Shown: one piece after another, positions 13,901 to 31,588 of the stretch | Position numbering within the stretch: position 1 is the first letter of the stretch | Layout of the letters: each line of letters begins with the position of its first letter | NCBI GenBank assembly: GCA_958450365.1 | Contig: CAUEEP010000904.1 | Location: 62,001-126,000, forward strand | From: Mesorhabditis belari | Taxonomy: Eukaryota > Nematoda > Chromadorea > Rhabditida > Rhabditidae | DNA length: 64,000 nucleotides | Reading direction: 5' to 3' | Translations under genes and position numbers: made by a program | Notes under the pieces: generated by a model | What the model was told of the DNA's origin: nothing | The model's input: only the letters and a program-made list of their open reading frames with translations | The model's database searches: none

Positions 13901-14154
13901 GATCTAGCTGACCAGCTCCAGGTCTAGCTGACCAGCTCCAGGTCTAGCTGACCAGCTCCAGGTCTAGTTGACCAGCTCCAGGTCTAGTTGACCAGCTCCA
14001 GGTCTAGCTGACCAGCTCCAGGTCTAGCTGACCAGCTCCAGGTCTAGCTGACCAGCTCCAGGTCTAGCTGACCAGCTCCAGGTCTAGCTGACCAGCTCCA
14101 GGTCTAGCTGACCAGCTCCAGGTCTAGCTGACCAGCTCCAGGTCTAGCTGACCT
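13901..14154. repeat. 20-bp minisatellite CTGACCAGCTCCAGGTCTAG
   Basis: About 12.5 near-identical copies. Confidence 0.95.
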
Positions 14155-14459
14155 TATCTTTGGCCTGGACCGGCTTGGCTTACAACTGCCTGACTGGCTT
14201 GGCCCAATTGTAACCCTCAAATTATTAGCTTTTAAAAGCTAAAAGCTTTAAAAAAAACTTTAAACATTAAAAATAAGCATAAAACTTTTAGAAACACCTG
14301 TTTATTAGTGAAAATTTTATAAGCAATCGACAGCCAATCAGAGGGGACTAAAGGCTCTAGTGTTTTGTTAGAGATTGCTATTTTTACAAGTTCTTAGATT
14401 CATGTATGGATAGAATTTAGTTAAAATAATAATAAACTGTAACTGTCAGTAGTAATAAA

Positions 14460-14590
14460 CTGTAGGAAGTGGATAGTAACTGTAGGAAGTGGGTAGTAAC
14501 GGTAAGAAGTGGGTAGTAACTGTAGGAAGTGGGTAGTAGCTTTAGGAAGTGGGTAGTAACTGGAGGAAGTGGGTAGTAAGTAGTTACAAT
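14460..14590. repeat. 20-bp minisatellite GTAGGAAGTGGGTAGTAACT
   Basis: About six copies. Confidence 0.9.
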
Positions 14591-15148
14591 AGTAAGTCAC
14601 TGGATTCTAAAAGATCTAGCAGTGGAAAAAATGGCCACTATACAATCCACAAGTACCGAAAAATGATAAATCCTATTGAGTTGGGAGAAAGGTAGGAAAA
14701 TGAGGCAAAACCCAACTACAAGTGTCTCTCAGGATAAGAAAAAGAAAATAGAAAGAAACAGAAAAAGAAATGAGACAAGTGGATAGACTCTCGATGGAAA
14801 GACATTTCCCAATCCTTTTTTGGGGAAAGGACTGGTCGGCAAGGATGCAAGAAAGGAATTGAGAGATGCCACTCTTTTTGAGAGAAAAAGAAACCCCAGC
14901 CCAACCCGAGAGCATATAAGAAGTCAAGAATCTTAATAAAGAACTGGAGTGAGGATCGACTCATTCTGGATAATTATTAGTGCTTTCTTGGATGGATTGA
15001 GGTTCGGGGAAACTATTGGAAATGATTACAATATCAAGATGACTTTTTAAAACACTTTTAATCGCTATTTACTGTTCACTCTTGTAAGATAGGATATGAA
15101 GATTAAAGTTTGAAGGAAATTGAGTTAAAAGCTATTAGGTACATGTAT

Positions 15149-15900
15149 AAGAAATGCATAAAATTTCAACATTTTCATTCATAAATTTCCAACGATAGAA
15201 ACCAGATATCGATGAATGTTATAAACTATTTGAAAGTTCTAAATCTCCTCTACAAAATAGGCCAAAACGTGTTTCAATTCATCGAACCATTGAAGAAATT
15301 TCGAGGGCGAAAGGCGAGTGACCGAAAAAGGAATCGAGTCACTTTAGGGACAAGTTTAGTGTGGTCAAAATAGAGTTAGCTTCCCAAAATTGAAGATTTT
15401 AAAACAAAGGATAGCTATATATGAATTCATTAAAAAAGGCTAACAAAAATGTATCTACAGAAATTTCTCTAGAGCGTAAGTTCAAAACCCTCAAAATTGT
15501 CAAAAAACCGGCTTTTTCACAAAAAAGAAGAATTATTGTAAAAACAAAGTTTTTCCATGAAATGATCCCAACTCTTCATTATTTTGAATGATATTTGAAT
15601 GATTTTGAATGAAGGGCGCTCATTTTCCACTATATAGTCAAAAGCGAACTCTTGTGAAAGTGGGGTTTTCAAAAAGTGCCCTTTTTTGGTCCCTAAAGTG
15701 ACTCGATTCCTTTTTTGGTCACTATCATTTCGCCCTCGAAATTTCTTCAATGGTTCAATCATTTGAAACACGTTTTAGCCTATTTTGTAGAGGGGATTTA
15801 CAACTTTCAAATAGTTTATAACATCCATCGATATCAGGTTTCTATCGTTGGGAATTTATGAAAATGTTGAAATTTTGAAATCCTCATTTCTTATGCATGT
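15149..15900. repeat. Fold-back element with arms of about 200 bp
   Basis: 15149-15352 and 15690-15900 are inverted copies. A single arm of the same family lies at 44519-44735. Confidence 0.9.
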
Positions 15901-16689
15901 ATTATATCTTATGCACTCTTATGCATGCAAGTAATATCTTTAGTGTAGCTAGTTTTAGTGTAGTGTAGCGATCTCTAGTGATTAATAGGGTTTTCTCATT
16001 TACGGACTAAAATTCAGAGAACTTCTTTGTGAGAATGTAGAAAATATCACTAGAACATTACTGTAGGGAAGCTCTGAATGTGAACCTTTGATGATCTTTG
16101 ATAATTCTTAAAAACTTAAGCCTATTCGTTTGTTCTTGGACTGTTGCCATTCAATGAACAAGTAGTTTTTCATTTGATCTTCATATGAATAAGTATATAA
16201 CATCACAAGTTCGTTACTGGTCACTTTGAACAACATTTTTAACCGTTACTGGTCACTTTGAACAACATTTTTAAGCCGAGCAATGAGTGAAACAAGAAAA
16301 ATGAGTTACTAGAGATTTACTATTAGATTTGTAACAATGAGCTTTATAGATCTTTGCTTTTACAAAGTATACGGAGAGTCAGGATAAGTTGTTACACATT
16401 TTTGAAATACTTGAATGAAGCTTTAAAATATTGACCACGCATAAGTTTCATTGCTTTTAGCTTTAGAGTTTTCAAGCGGTTTGAAGAGGTCGCGAGGATT
16501 GTACAGTAGATCCTCAGTACTGTATTCTACTGTAGTACAGTAGTCAACTAAAAGTATTCCTCTTTGACCGATTGTGAAATTGAGAATTGCTGAAAGGAAA
16601 GAAGAATAGTAGTCAAATGTTATGCGGAAAAAATTATAGCCTTTAGTAAACTAGAAACTTTTAGTTTTTTCTCAAAAATGACGGTAAAT

Positions 16690-16935
16690 TTACTGTCTAG
16701 CTGACTTTTTTTTGTCTTTCTTGCTGCCAACTTCAGAGTTTTTAAGCTGTTTGAAGCGGTGCCAGCAAGACAACTTTAGACGTTAGACAACTAAAGAACA
16801 AAAGCAAGACAATAACTTTAAAGAAGAAAGACAAAAAGAAAGTCAGCTAGTCAACTTTAAAGCTATTGTCTAGCTTACTTCAAACAGTCTAGCTTACTTC
16901 AAACAGCTTAAAAACTCTGAAGTTGGCAGCAATCA
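16690..16935. repeat. Fold-back element
   Basis: Arms of about 75 bp (AACTTCAGAGTTTTTAAGC and its complement). Confidence 0.85.
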
Positions 16936-17485
16936 AATTTGTGTCAAGATTTTAGAGTTTCATTTAAGCATTTCAAAAATGTCTAACAACCTAGACAACC
17001 AAAAATGTTTAGCAACCTATACAGAAGTATACTTTGTAGCATTAAAGAACTATGAAGTCCGGTTTCATTATTGCCAACCTAATAGTCAATCGGTAAAACA
17101 AAAATTTCCAAAATTTAATAAGGCTTTTAAAGTTATTCAACAGCTTGAAAAACAGAGTAAAACAGTAAAACAAGAAAACTGAAACGTGAAGATTCCTTTC
17201 TGTGAAACGTAGCATAAGTCTCGTGGACCGGATGGGTCACAATGAGAAGAAAGAGATGAAGAAGAAGGGAAGAAGAAGGGAAGAAGAAGGAAAGAAGAAG
17301 GGAAGAAGAGGAAAGAGAAGAGGAAGCAAAGACATTGCATTGAATATAGGACAGTCTAATGGAAAGAAAAGACGACCCGTTAAGCTTTTCATTGTTTTCT
17401 CTCTTTTCTCTTATGAACTTAAAGGTTAAAGCTCCGCGAGGAGCTCTTGGAAACAGATTATGATCTTCACGATTGAGGCAACCTT

Positions 17486-18060
17486 GAAACTCACCTGCAT
17501 AGATAGAAATAAGTTCATATAATAGTCTGCAAGTACAAGTTTTACGAATTTAAAAGACTAAGATATTTGCAGTATCTATAGAACCTATCGAATCTACATA
17601 CCGTGCCGTACATACCGTGCCGTACATACCGTGCCGTACATACCGTGCCGTACATACCGTGCCGTACATACCGTGCCGTACATACCGTGCCGTACATACC
17701 GTGCCGTACATACCGTGCCGTACATACGGTAAAATCTAAAAATTCGTAAAACTTGTACTTGCAGACTATTATATGAACTTATTTCTATCTATGCAGGTGA
17801 GTTCTACAGTATTGTAGATTCGGTATGCTATTGTAGATTCGGTACAGTATTGTAGATTCGGTATGCTATTGTAGATTCGGTACAGTATTGTAGATTCGGT
17901 ATGCTTTTACGGTATGTACGGCACGGTATGTACGGCACGGTATGTACGGCACGGTATGTACGGCACGGTATGTACGGCACGGTATGTAGATTCGATAGGT
18001 TCTATAGATACATACCGTGACCGTACATACCGTAAAAGCATACCGAATCTACAGTATACC
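17486..18060. repeat. Palindrome with minisatellites in both arms
   Basis: The flank 17486-17555 returns inverted at 17738-17805. The 14-bp unit CATACCGTGCCGTA forms an array at 17597-17726 and its complement an array at 17904-17989. Confidence 0.9.
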
Positions 18061-18485
18061 TAAACAAAAGGTATTCAGTCATAAAGACTAAATGACATTT
18101 GAAGAAAATAATAACGTAAACATTTTAAAGATAGTTATCATCTTAGATATTACAATCTACAAAACTCTACAATATGTTTGGTAAATGAGATTCAGACAGT
18201 AAAATTAAGATTCTGAAAGGTTGGACAGACCAAGAATTGCCTTTTGTATTTCCTTTTTTGTAAAACAGCTGTATCTTTATCGTATTGTAAGCTTTAGCTT
18301 AGCTCAATTGAATTCTTTTCAATAAACATTTATGAATCTGAAATTTCAAATTTCTTCATCCATATAGCGGAAAAGTGTAGAGATTGTTGGCAAAAAACGG
18401 GTAAAACGGTGAATAGTATCCCCATTGACGTTTTTGACGAAGTTCTGATCTAAAATTTCGAGTAAAAGAGCTTGATAAACTAATC

Positions 18486-18499
18486 AAATAGAACCTTTT
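18486..18499 (+). repeat. Left target-site duplication of the RTE copy
   Basis: AAATAGAACCTTTT, identical to 19091-19104. Confidence 0.88.
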
Positions 18500-19090
18500 A
18501 GCATCAAAAAGTTACAAAGATACTCAAGAATCGCCAGAGGACTCGGGCACACCTCTTCGACAGCACCGTCCTCCCGGCACTACTCTGCTACAGGACAGAG
18601 ACCTGGGCCACGACCTGGGCCACGACACAGACCACCGAACGGGCCCTGAGAACAACGCATCGAGCCCTTGAAAGGAACCTCCTCGGGCACAATAGGAACT
18701 CGACCAAGACCTAAGAAGTATGGATATGCGCCACCTCTCGGGACTCAGAGATCCAGTGGAAGTGATCGAGAGAAAAAGACTCAGATGGGCCGGCCACGTA
18801 GCCAGAAGAACAGACGATACGGACGATACGGATCACAGAGTGGCTACCACGAGACCAGAAGAGGCCCATCGGAAGACCAGCAACGAGGTGGAGCACAAGA
18901 GTGGCAGCGACGGTCAGAGAAAGGATGGCTAGAGTGCAACCACCACCAGCACAAGCAAGTCGAAGACTTCGAACCAGGAACAACCAAGATAGGAAACACT
19001 GGATGACAATAGCAAGGGAGAGAGAAATGTGGAAGCAGGTTGTGATCTGCGCAAAATAGGAACAACTAAGTGCGAAGACAAATCAAAAAA
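18500..19090 (+). mobile_element. 5'-truncated RTE-like non-LTR retrotransposon copy
   Basis: Encodes in shifting frames the 3' end of an RTE-type reverse-transcriptase ORF: HLFDSTVLPALL and TETWATT, then HLSGLRDPVEVIERKRLRWA followed by GHVARR, and finally a W.....RE.WKQ end. It finishes in an A-rich tail. The insertion is bounded by a 14-bp direct repeat at 18486-18499 and 19091-19104, a typical target-site duplication. Frameshifts make it inactive. Confidence 0.88.
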
Positions 19091-19104
19091 AAATAGAACC
19101 TTTT
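19091..19104 (+). repeat. Right target-site duplication of the RTE copy
   Basis: AAATAGAACCTTTT directly after the A-rich tail of the insertion. Confidence 0.88.
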
Positions 19105-20104
19105 CTGTCGACCAGTTGCGGCGATGAACGACGTAGGATCACGATATCGTTTTTCCCTAAAACAACTAAAGCTCAAGAGAAACATTTGACTCTTGGATTT
19201 CAATATAAACTTTGACTCATTTATTCAAAGTCCTTAAATTGCTAAAAAAATTCTAATAGAAGCCATTCTCTTTTGCCTAGAAAAAAATGATTGAAAAGCG
19301 GTAAAAGAAAGCGGATTTTTCATCATCTTCTATGCATTTTTTCTAAGTGCTGGTTAATGCTAAAAATATGTGTTATATCTCAAAAAATTGCCCATCCTTT
19401 CCACTTTAATTTGATCCCTAAGTGTACAGAAACAAACGTACTGGTGTCGAGATCTGAGTGGTTCTTTGAGTGCAAACTTAGAGGACCAATAGGGGGCCGT
19501 CCTACTAGTTTTTACGGTAATTTAATGGGCTTTTGCGAGTTTAGAGGACTTTGAATAAGTAGTCGAGCTTTAAACGTCTATAACTTTCTACAGAGACTTG
19601 ATTTTCATGTAATTTTGATATATTTTAAGAGAAGACATTTCAGGCTTTCGAATGAGACTAAATAGATTTAGAGCTGAGATTTAGAGCTAGAGTTTAGAGC
19701 TGAGATTTAGAGCTGAATTGGATAGACGAGTTCCTAGATAATCAAATGAGCAAGTTGTCAAAATCAAGTTGTAAAGTGATTACAAGTTGTTGTTGGTTGG
19801 CTCACTTCTGCTTTGATTTCTCGTAGCGATTCGATGGGATAGAATATCGAGAAATCAAAGCTGAAACTGCATTCTACAGATTCTGGGACTTCTTATGATT
19901 CAGGCCTGCAGCAAGGCCCAGTCAAGATCTAGCGTTTGTCTGGCTACGTCTGAACTTGCCCATGAAATGCACATGCTAAATATGTATCAGCAGTTTAGCA
20001 GCAGCGTGTCCAACTGTTGACTTGCTGACTATCTTCGCATATAGTCAAAGAGTAAAGAAAGTCAACAAGTCAACAGTTGGACACGCCGGTTCTTTTATGG
20101 GTTA

Positions 20105-20150
20105 GAGCTGGGAATATGGGTCGGCGCTGGGATTCGAACCCGCGACCTTA
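20105..20150 (-). repeat. tRNA T-arm-like hairpin next to tandem repeats
   Basis: GGTCGCGGGTTCGAATCCCA plus GCGCCGACC folds into a hairpin with a perfect B box. It is followed by a 17-bp array (20148-20240) and a 20-bp array (20255-20370). No complete tRNA is seen. Confidence 0.35.
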
Positions 20151-20370
20151 TCGGACGAACCCGATTACCGGACGAACCCGATTACCAGGCGAACCCGATT
20201 ACCAGGCGAACCCGATTACCAGGCGAACCCGATTACCAGGTGACACCGACTCTATGAATGCTACACCGATTCTACGAACGCCGCTACACCGACTCTACGA
20301 ACGCTGCACCGACTCTACGAACGCTACACCAACTCTACGAACGCTACACCGACTCTACGAATGCTACACC
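20148..20370. repeat. Two adjacent minisatellites (17 bp and 20 bp)
   Basis: CGAACCCGATTACCAGG-type units, then GCTACACCGACTCTACGAAC-type units. Confidence 0.85.
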
Positions 20371-21630
20371 GGCTCGTACCCGAGCCGCCAATGTAGCGCC
20401 TTATGTCTTACTCAACAATGTACCTGGGCAATAAAGCGACACTTCGCACAAAACGAGAATCAACCAAACCAGCATGATTTACACCGGTAGCAAATAAAAC
20501 AAAAAGCGATAGCGTTAAAACCAATAAAAGTTTCATTTTTGTGACAGTGTAAACTTTAAAACTCTTGCAAATGTTTGAGTACTTTGTTTACGATCTTGAA
20601 ACTCACTATCAGCATTTCGTTGACCTTGAATCTTTTGATATAATTGCACGTTTATTTTCCAGAAAACCCTCTTGCCCAGAGTTGATTGTTGATTTGTTGT
20701 TGATAAAAAGAAAACCAGTTTGAAAATTTTCTAAAAAGATTTATTTAAAATCCAATATCACAAAACGCTCGAGAGCCTTGGCATTCACCGCCCGCTTGAC
20801 CAAAGAAATCGTTCTTTCTGGAATTTCAAAAGCATTTGATCAAAAAGTCAGTTTATTGCTGAATAGCTAAAAATGAATTTTAAAGATTCTGCACAATCTT
20901 GGATTCACAAAAATGGATTACCGTATTCAGTCTAGATTAGGGTTATCAGTCTAGATTAAGGTATTCAGTTAAGATTAGCTGGATTACGGTAGTTAGTCTA
21001 GATTAGGGTGATCAGTCTAGATTAGAGTATTCAGTCTAGATTAAGGTATTCTTTGCAAAAGTAAAACAGATGAGCTATTTTATAGATTACCCAAATCTTT
21101 ACAAATTAAACGCCAAAAAATGCGAGGAGATCATTTGCCGTCACTCTGTATGTGTCTCACAAGGAACTGTAATTTTTTAAATCGGAAATCCTCACTCACA
21201 ACACCGCGTCAACGGCCAAAATTGTCCATCACCGCAAAAGCCATCACAGGCGTAAACTCGAATAACTGAAACTGATCATATTAGCACCAAAACTTATGAC
21301 TTTTGACTACAGCAGGATTACTACAGTAGGATTTTTTACATGCTTGAAATTGAAGTGGTACAAGTAAACAGCAAAAATTCCTGTGCCTGGCGGTTGTTTA
21401 AAAAGCTGAAAGAGAATTGCTATATTTCAAATTGACCGTCTTGCATCTGCCAAAGCATATCTGTGAATCCAACTCTTATTCTACTTTTAAAAGACATACA
21501 AACCGGCTCGATCGACTAACGTCGCGCCGAGCACCCCTTCAAGACCCCTGTAACAATAACTTCGCTGCGAGGCAACTCAAATTTGCATACTTCAACTCCA
21601 TGCTTGAAAACATTCAAAGCAAAAAAGTTT

Positions 21631-21717
21631 GGAACGGAGGGGAATCGAACCCGACACCCCCCTTAGAGCAGTCGTTTTGTAGACGCGACGCCAACCACCT
21701 CGGCCACGCCCCCCCTC
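21631..21717 (-). tRNA. Class II (Ser/Leu-like) tRNA or tRNA pseudogene
   Basis: The minus strand reads GTGGCCGAGGTGGTTGGCGT (D arm of Ser/Leu tRNAs), an anticodon region, GACTGCTCTAAGGGGGGTG (long variable arm) and GGTTCGATTCCCCTCC (T arm). The acceptor stem pairs poorly and the anticodon loop is ambiguous, so the specificity cannot be given. Confidence 0.45.
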
Positions 21718-21905
21718 CCCCAAGGCCTGCCGAAGTTAAAAAGGGGCGTGGCTAAGAGGTTCTCCTAATCTTTTACAGGTTTTTGATGACAAACTTCTTT
21801 GTGTTTTCTTGTATCAAAAAGTATGTACTTAATCATTTTTAATTCTCGATCAATCAAAAAAAGTTTGTTTGTCGAAATCGGCTCACGGGAAGCCGAGATC
21901 CAGAG

Positions 21906-22095
21906 TGTGACGAACAGACGGACGGACAGACGGACAAACGGACAGACAGACACACGGACAGACAGACAAACGGACAGACAGACAAACGGACAGACAGACA
22001 AACGGACAGACGGATAGAGAGACGGACGGATAGACGGGCGGACGGACAGACGGATAGACGGACAGACGGATAGACGGACGGACGGACGGACACTT
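21906..22095. repeat. GACAGACGG-type microsatellite
   Basis: Variable GACA/GACG tetranucleotide array of about 190 bp; gives spurious frames on both strands. Confidence 0.9.
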
Positions 22096-23293
22096 CTCTT
22101 TTATATGTAGTAGATTGTTTCTTAGATATTGATTTGAAGTGAATTCATTTGAAGATGGTGCTTAAATTTAACGTTAGATTTATCATTCATTCATTTAACA
22201 AGTTCGAATTCAGATTTGAATTTGAATAGAATTAATTTATTCTTTAGTCTCTACAACTTTTCTCTTCTTGTGTTCGATAAGTTTACTGTGTGTCATTTTG
22301 TGAATTAAACATGTTCGCTTGTCACTTTTTATGTTTACATGAATAAACTATATAGTGTGGCTAAAAATAGCTAAAAGTATTTAAAAAACTAACTCTTTGC
22401 CTTGACGAAAGCTATAATGAAAAATATTAGCAGCAGTGAATGTAATGAGACAAAACGCATTGAATAGGTAAGTGATCGTCGGCGTTAAACCAATACAGAT
22501 TATTGGTTCTTCAAATAGAATGTAAAAAGAATGTAAATAAGATTTTGGAATGAAATTCGATCAGCTGTGATCAGCGAAAGTGTCGGGGGAAATGAGAGTT
22601 CGGAAGAGAAAGTGAGTGAGGGGTGAAATGAGGAATCGGTTGAATGAGTGGAACAGCCAGCCGTCTCTCTTTTCTGGAAGTGGATCTCTTTTAAATTTCA
22701 TTCATCTTCACCGCCAATCTCATGCCATTCACCATACCTTTTGGATTCGATTTCATTCTCATATTCGATCAAAAATTCCATCTCTTTTATGGGTTTTTTA
22801 CTGGGTAATTAGGATTGTTTTATGGCGATTTGTCACGCTAAAGTTTTGAATTGGAATAGCAAAATAAGAAATGTGTTTTGCTCTTTGCTTCAAATGCTAA
22901 TTTATATTTACAATAGCTTTTAAAATGAAGACTCCATTTTAGAGTTGTTTTTATACGTATTTACTGTACCATACTTAGAGGGCTGATGATTGTCATCAGA
23001 GCTGATGATTGAGCTGATGATTGTTATGATTGAGCTGATGATTGAGCTGATGATTGTCATTTGTCTTTTTCGAATGATCTTGCGAAACTTTTAATAAACG
23101 GCTAATGAGATCAAGTGAAATTCTAAGAATGACAAAAAGTTGACACGAAAGATTGGCGGATCTTTAGAATGACAATGCAAGACAAAAAAATAATCAGAAT
23201 ACCCATATAAGACTCAGATTTGTTTGTCGATGTTTGATGATAAATTTCACAAAAAAGTTTCGAAGCCAAAAGTTCCAAAGCTTAGTCCAAATG

Positions 23294-29101
<5,808 letters not shown>

Positions 29102-31588
29102 AATCTAAATTTAAATTTGATAAAGCTAAGGAATGATTTCGATTTGGAAATGAAAAAAAAAGCAAATACTGGGGGTGGGACAAATGCGACCTTTTTTTTG
29201 CGCACCTGGACATTTGCGCACCTTTTTTTGCTGGAAAAGGCCTTAGGAAAGGTCGTAGAGCTTCAAAAACGTTTTCATAGAAGGGAATCGTATGCGTAGA
29301 TTCCGAATTTCGACAAATCAGACCTCGCTGACACGTCAAATTTGGGCTAAAAGGCAAAAACTACGCAACTTTACGCTTTTCCGCAGTTTTGGCCTTTTAG
29401 CCCAAATTTGACGTGTCAGCGAGGTCTGATTTGTCAAAATTCTGAATCTACGCATACGATTCCCTTATATGGAAATATTTTTGAAGCTCTACAACCTTTC
29501 CTAAGGCCTTTTCCAGCAAAAAAAAGGTGCGCAAATGTCCAGGTGCGCAAAAAAAAGGTCGCATTTGTCCCACCCCCCAAATAATGAATAACGAATAATC
29601 AATAACAAATAATCAATAACCAATAATCAATAACAAATAACAAACAAACAAATAAAAGTATAAAAATAGAGTATAGTTATTAAAAGTGATCGTTTGGAAA
29701 TGGGTTTTTGAACAATTTTGAACAATTTTGAACAAAAAAACAAAGTCAAAACAATTCAATTCAATTTTCTAATTTTCTCAAAACGATTTAGCTCTATTCC
29801 CGAATTATATTGACAAGTGTTTCCTTTTTTATTTTGTTTTATAAAAAGCTAAACCTATTGAAAAATGTTGTTACTCAAAATTTATAAAGAAATGAGCTTT
29901 TGATGAACTAAATCGCCAATTTATATTAATAAATATCGCCAATAAATTTTCTACAAAGAAAATAAACAAATCCTGGCTACTATATAAAGTTTTCTATAGA
30001 GCTGTTCGAAAAATGGGTTTTCGAAACTGTAGTGAAGTGAAAAGTTTTCATCAATGAATGCAGAAAAATGTTGAGTATTGAATGAAAACATTTGCTGTTT
30101 AAAAATTTAGATTTAAACTTTAAAAAACGGTTAAATAAAAGTGGTGGGAAATGCTAGGGAAGGGTTTTGCTAGTTGGCGACGATTGGGGAAAGAGAAAGA
30201 TGGAGGGGAAAAGAGAAAAGGAGAAGGGTTGACCTGGGATGGGAGTGCAGAGTGAAGGGATTGGGGAGAGGGGTGAGAATGGGAAAAAGATGAGAAATAG
30301 AGGAGAAGATGCGAAGATTTAGAGTTGAAAGATTGTGAAAAGAACTGTAAAAAGAAGATAAGTGAAAGATGGGAGAAATTAGAGTGAAGGGATTGGAAAG
30401 AGATTCGAAAAGAGCATAGAGATTGGAGAAGATTGAGAGATTGAGAGGAAGGAGAAGAGAATATTGACAAGATTGAGAGAAAGAAGAGGAGAATATTGGC
30501 AAGATTGAGAGATTGAAAGAAAGAAGAAGAAAATATTGACAAGATTGAGAGCTAAAGATTGAAAAGATGAAAGAAATCTAGGAAAAAGACGTAGAGATTG
30601 ATAAAACCCAAAAATATTGGAGAAATCTATAAATAAGAATACAAGAATCAAATAAAACTCTGAGAAAAGCAAAAGAATTTGAAAGAGATTTGAAAGAGCT
30701 TTGAAAGAGCTTTGAAAGAGCTTTGAAAGAGCTTTGAAAGAGGTTTGAAAAGCGAAAGAAAAAGATCTCAGGCTTTAGAGAGCAAGAGATTTTCGCGGAG
30801 AATCCAATTGAAAGAGATCACGAAAAGAGGGGAACATTGATGGAGGAAGAGAGCAGACAGGAGAGAGCGCCTTGCCAGAAAAAGCCAATAGAAAAAGACA
30901 CAGAGCATTTTAATAGTCAGAGCAAAGAAAAAACACTTTTACAATTGTTGGTCAAAGCTTGTGAAAAATAGAAAAAACGATAAATGCTTCGCAAAATGTT
31001 CAGCCTTTGAGTTTAAGCTTTTTTTCATACTGTAGTAGTTGCATACTGTAGTAAGATAAAGTATAAAAGCCTAGTGCCTGTAAACAAACAAAAAGTTTAA
31101 AGATGAAAGCTAAGATTCATAAGATTCGAAGGTTATTTTCTAGAAAAATCGTGGGCCTTTCTAATGAAGCCAATTGTAGGTCAATTACTGAATTTGTCAT
31201 TTATAAACGCTTGTAGAAAAAAGTGTCTAAAGACTTATGGGTAAACCTAATACAACCAATACAACCAATAAAACTAGATTATCTGATCTTATTTTGGTTT
31301 AGTCAACGAGTTAATGTAAAAAGCAGTTAGCTAACGAGCTGCATAACTAACGATTAAAAAGATAATTAAAAAGACAATTTTGTGGCTGAAAAATGAGTCG
31401 ACAAATTGTTCACTAACCATTTTGGGCAAAAAAACGATCAGTAATTGCCAAAATTGTGGATCGATCAGTAATTGCCACTTTTATTAACCCCATCGGCAGT
31501 TGGCCGCTTTTTGTAGCTTGCTTCTGGTAAAGTGTGTGTAATTTCACCCGAATTCATTTATATTCTTTCTAATCTTTTCAATAAAACA
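29102..31588. other. Intergenic region between lectin and PCGF genes
   Basis: Contains the fold-back element 29171-29578 and, from about 30,120 to 30,760, a long purine-rich stretch of GAAAGA/GATTGAGAG type that produces spurious frames on the opposite strand. No exon seen. Confidence 0.55.
29171..29578. repeat. Fold-back element with GGGGTGGGACAAATGCGACC ends
   Basis: Arms of about 185 bp; a second copy with a shortened left arm lies at 48655-48998. Confidence 0.9.

Larger units (their letters stand above)
8375..18485. other. Gene-poor stretch dominated by minisatellites and fold-backs
   Basis: Apart from the tRNA-like pair and the repeats listed separately, I see no gene. One open frame at 10671-10904 (77 codons, AIATVNQ.FWDIHTIIHGII region) has protein-like composition but no recognised domain. 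Confidence 0.55.
19105..23293. other. Gene-poor stretch downstream of the PCGF gene
   Basis: Holds the T-arm-like hairpin, the tRNA-like sequence, a GACAGACGG-type array (21906-22095) and a 12-bp array with GAGCTGATGATT (about 22980-23060). No gene supported. Confidence 0.55.

Noticed and set aside
13901..14154. CRISPR-like appearance of regular 20-bp repeats
   Set aside because: The repeats are contiguous with no unique spacers, and the DNA is eukaryotic.
21160..21265. Minus-strand Cys-rich reading (CDGFCGDGQFW) after an acceptor-like AG
   Set aside because: Short, isolated, no upstream exon and no family match.
21765..22093. Ser-Val-Cys-Pro repeat frames
   Set aside because: Translation of the GACA/GACG microsatellite.
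30120..30672. Ser/Phe-rich minus-strand frames
   Set aside because: A purine-rich strand seldom contains stops on the opposite strand; there are no splice or family signals.
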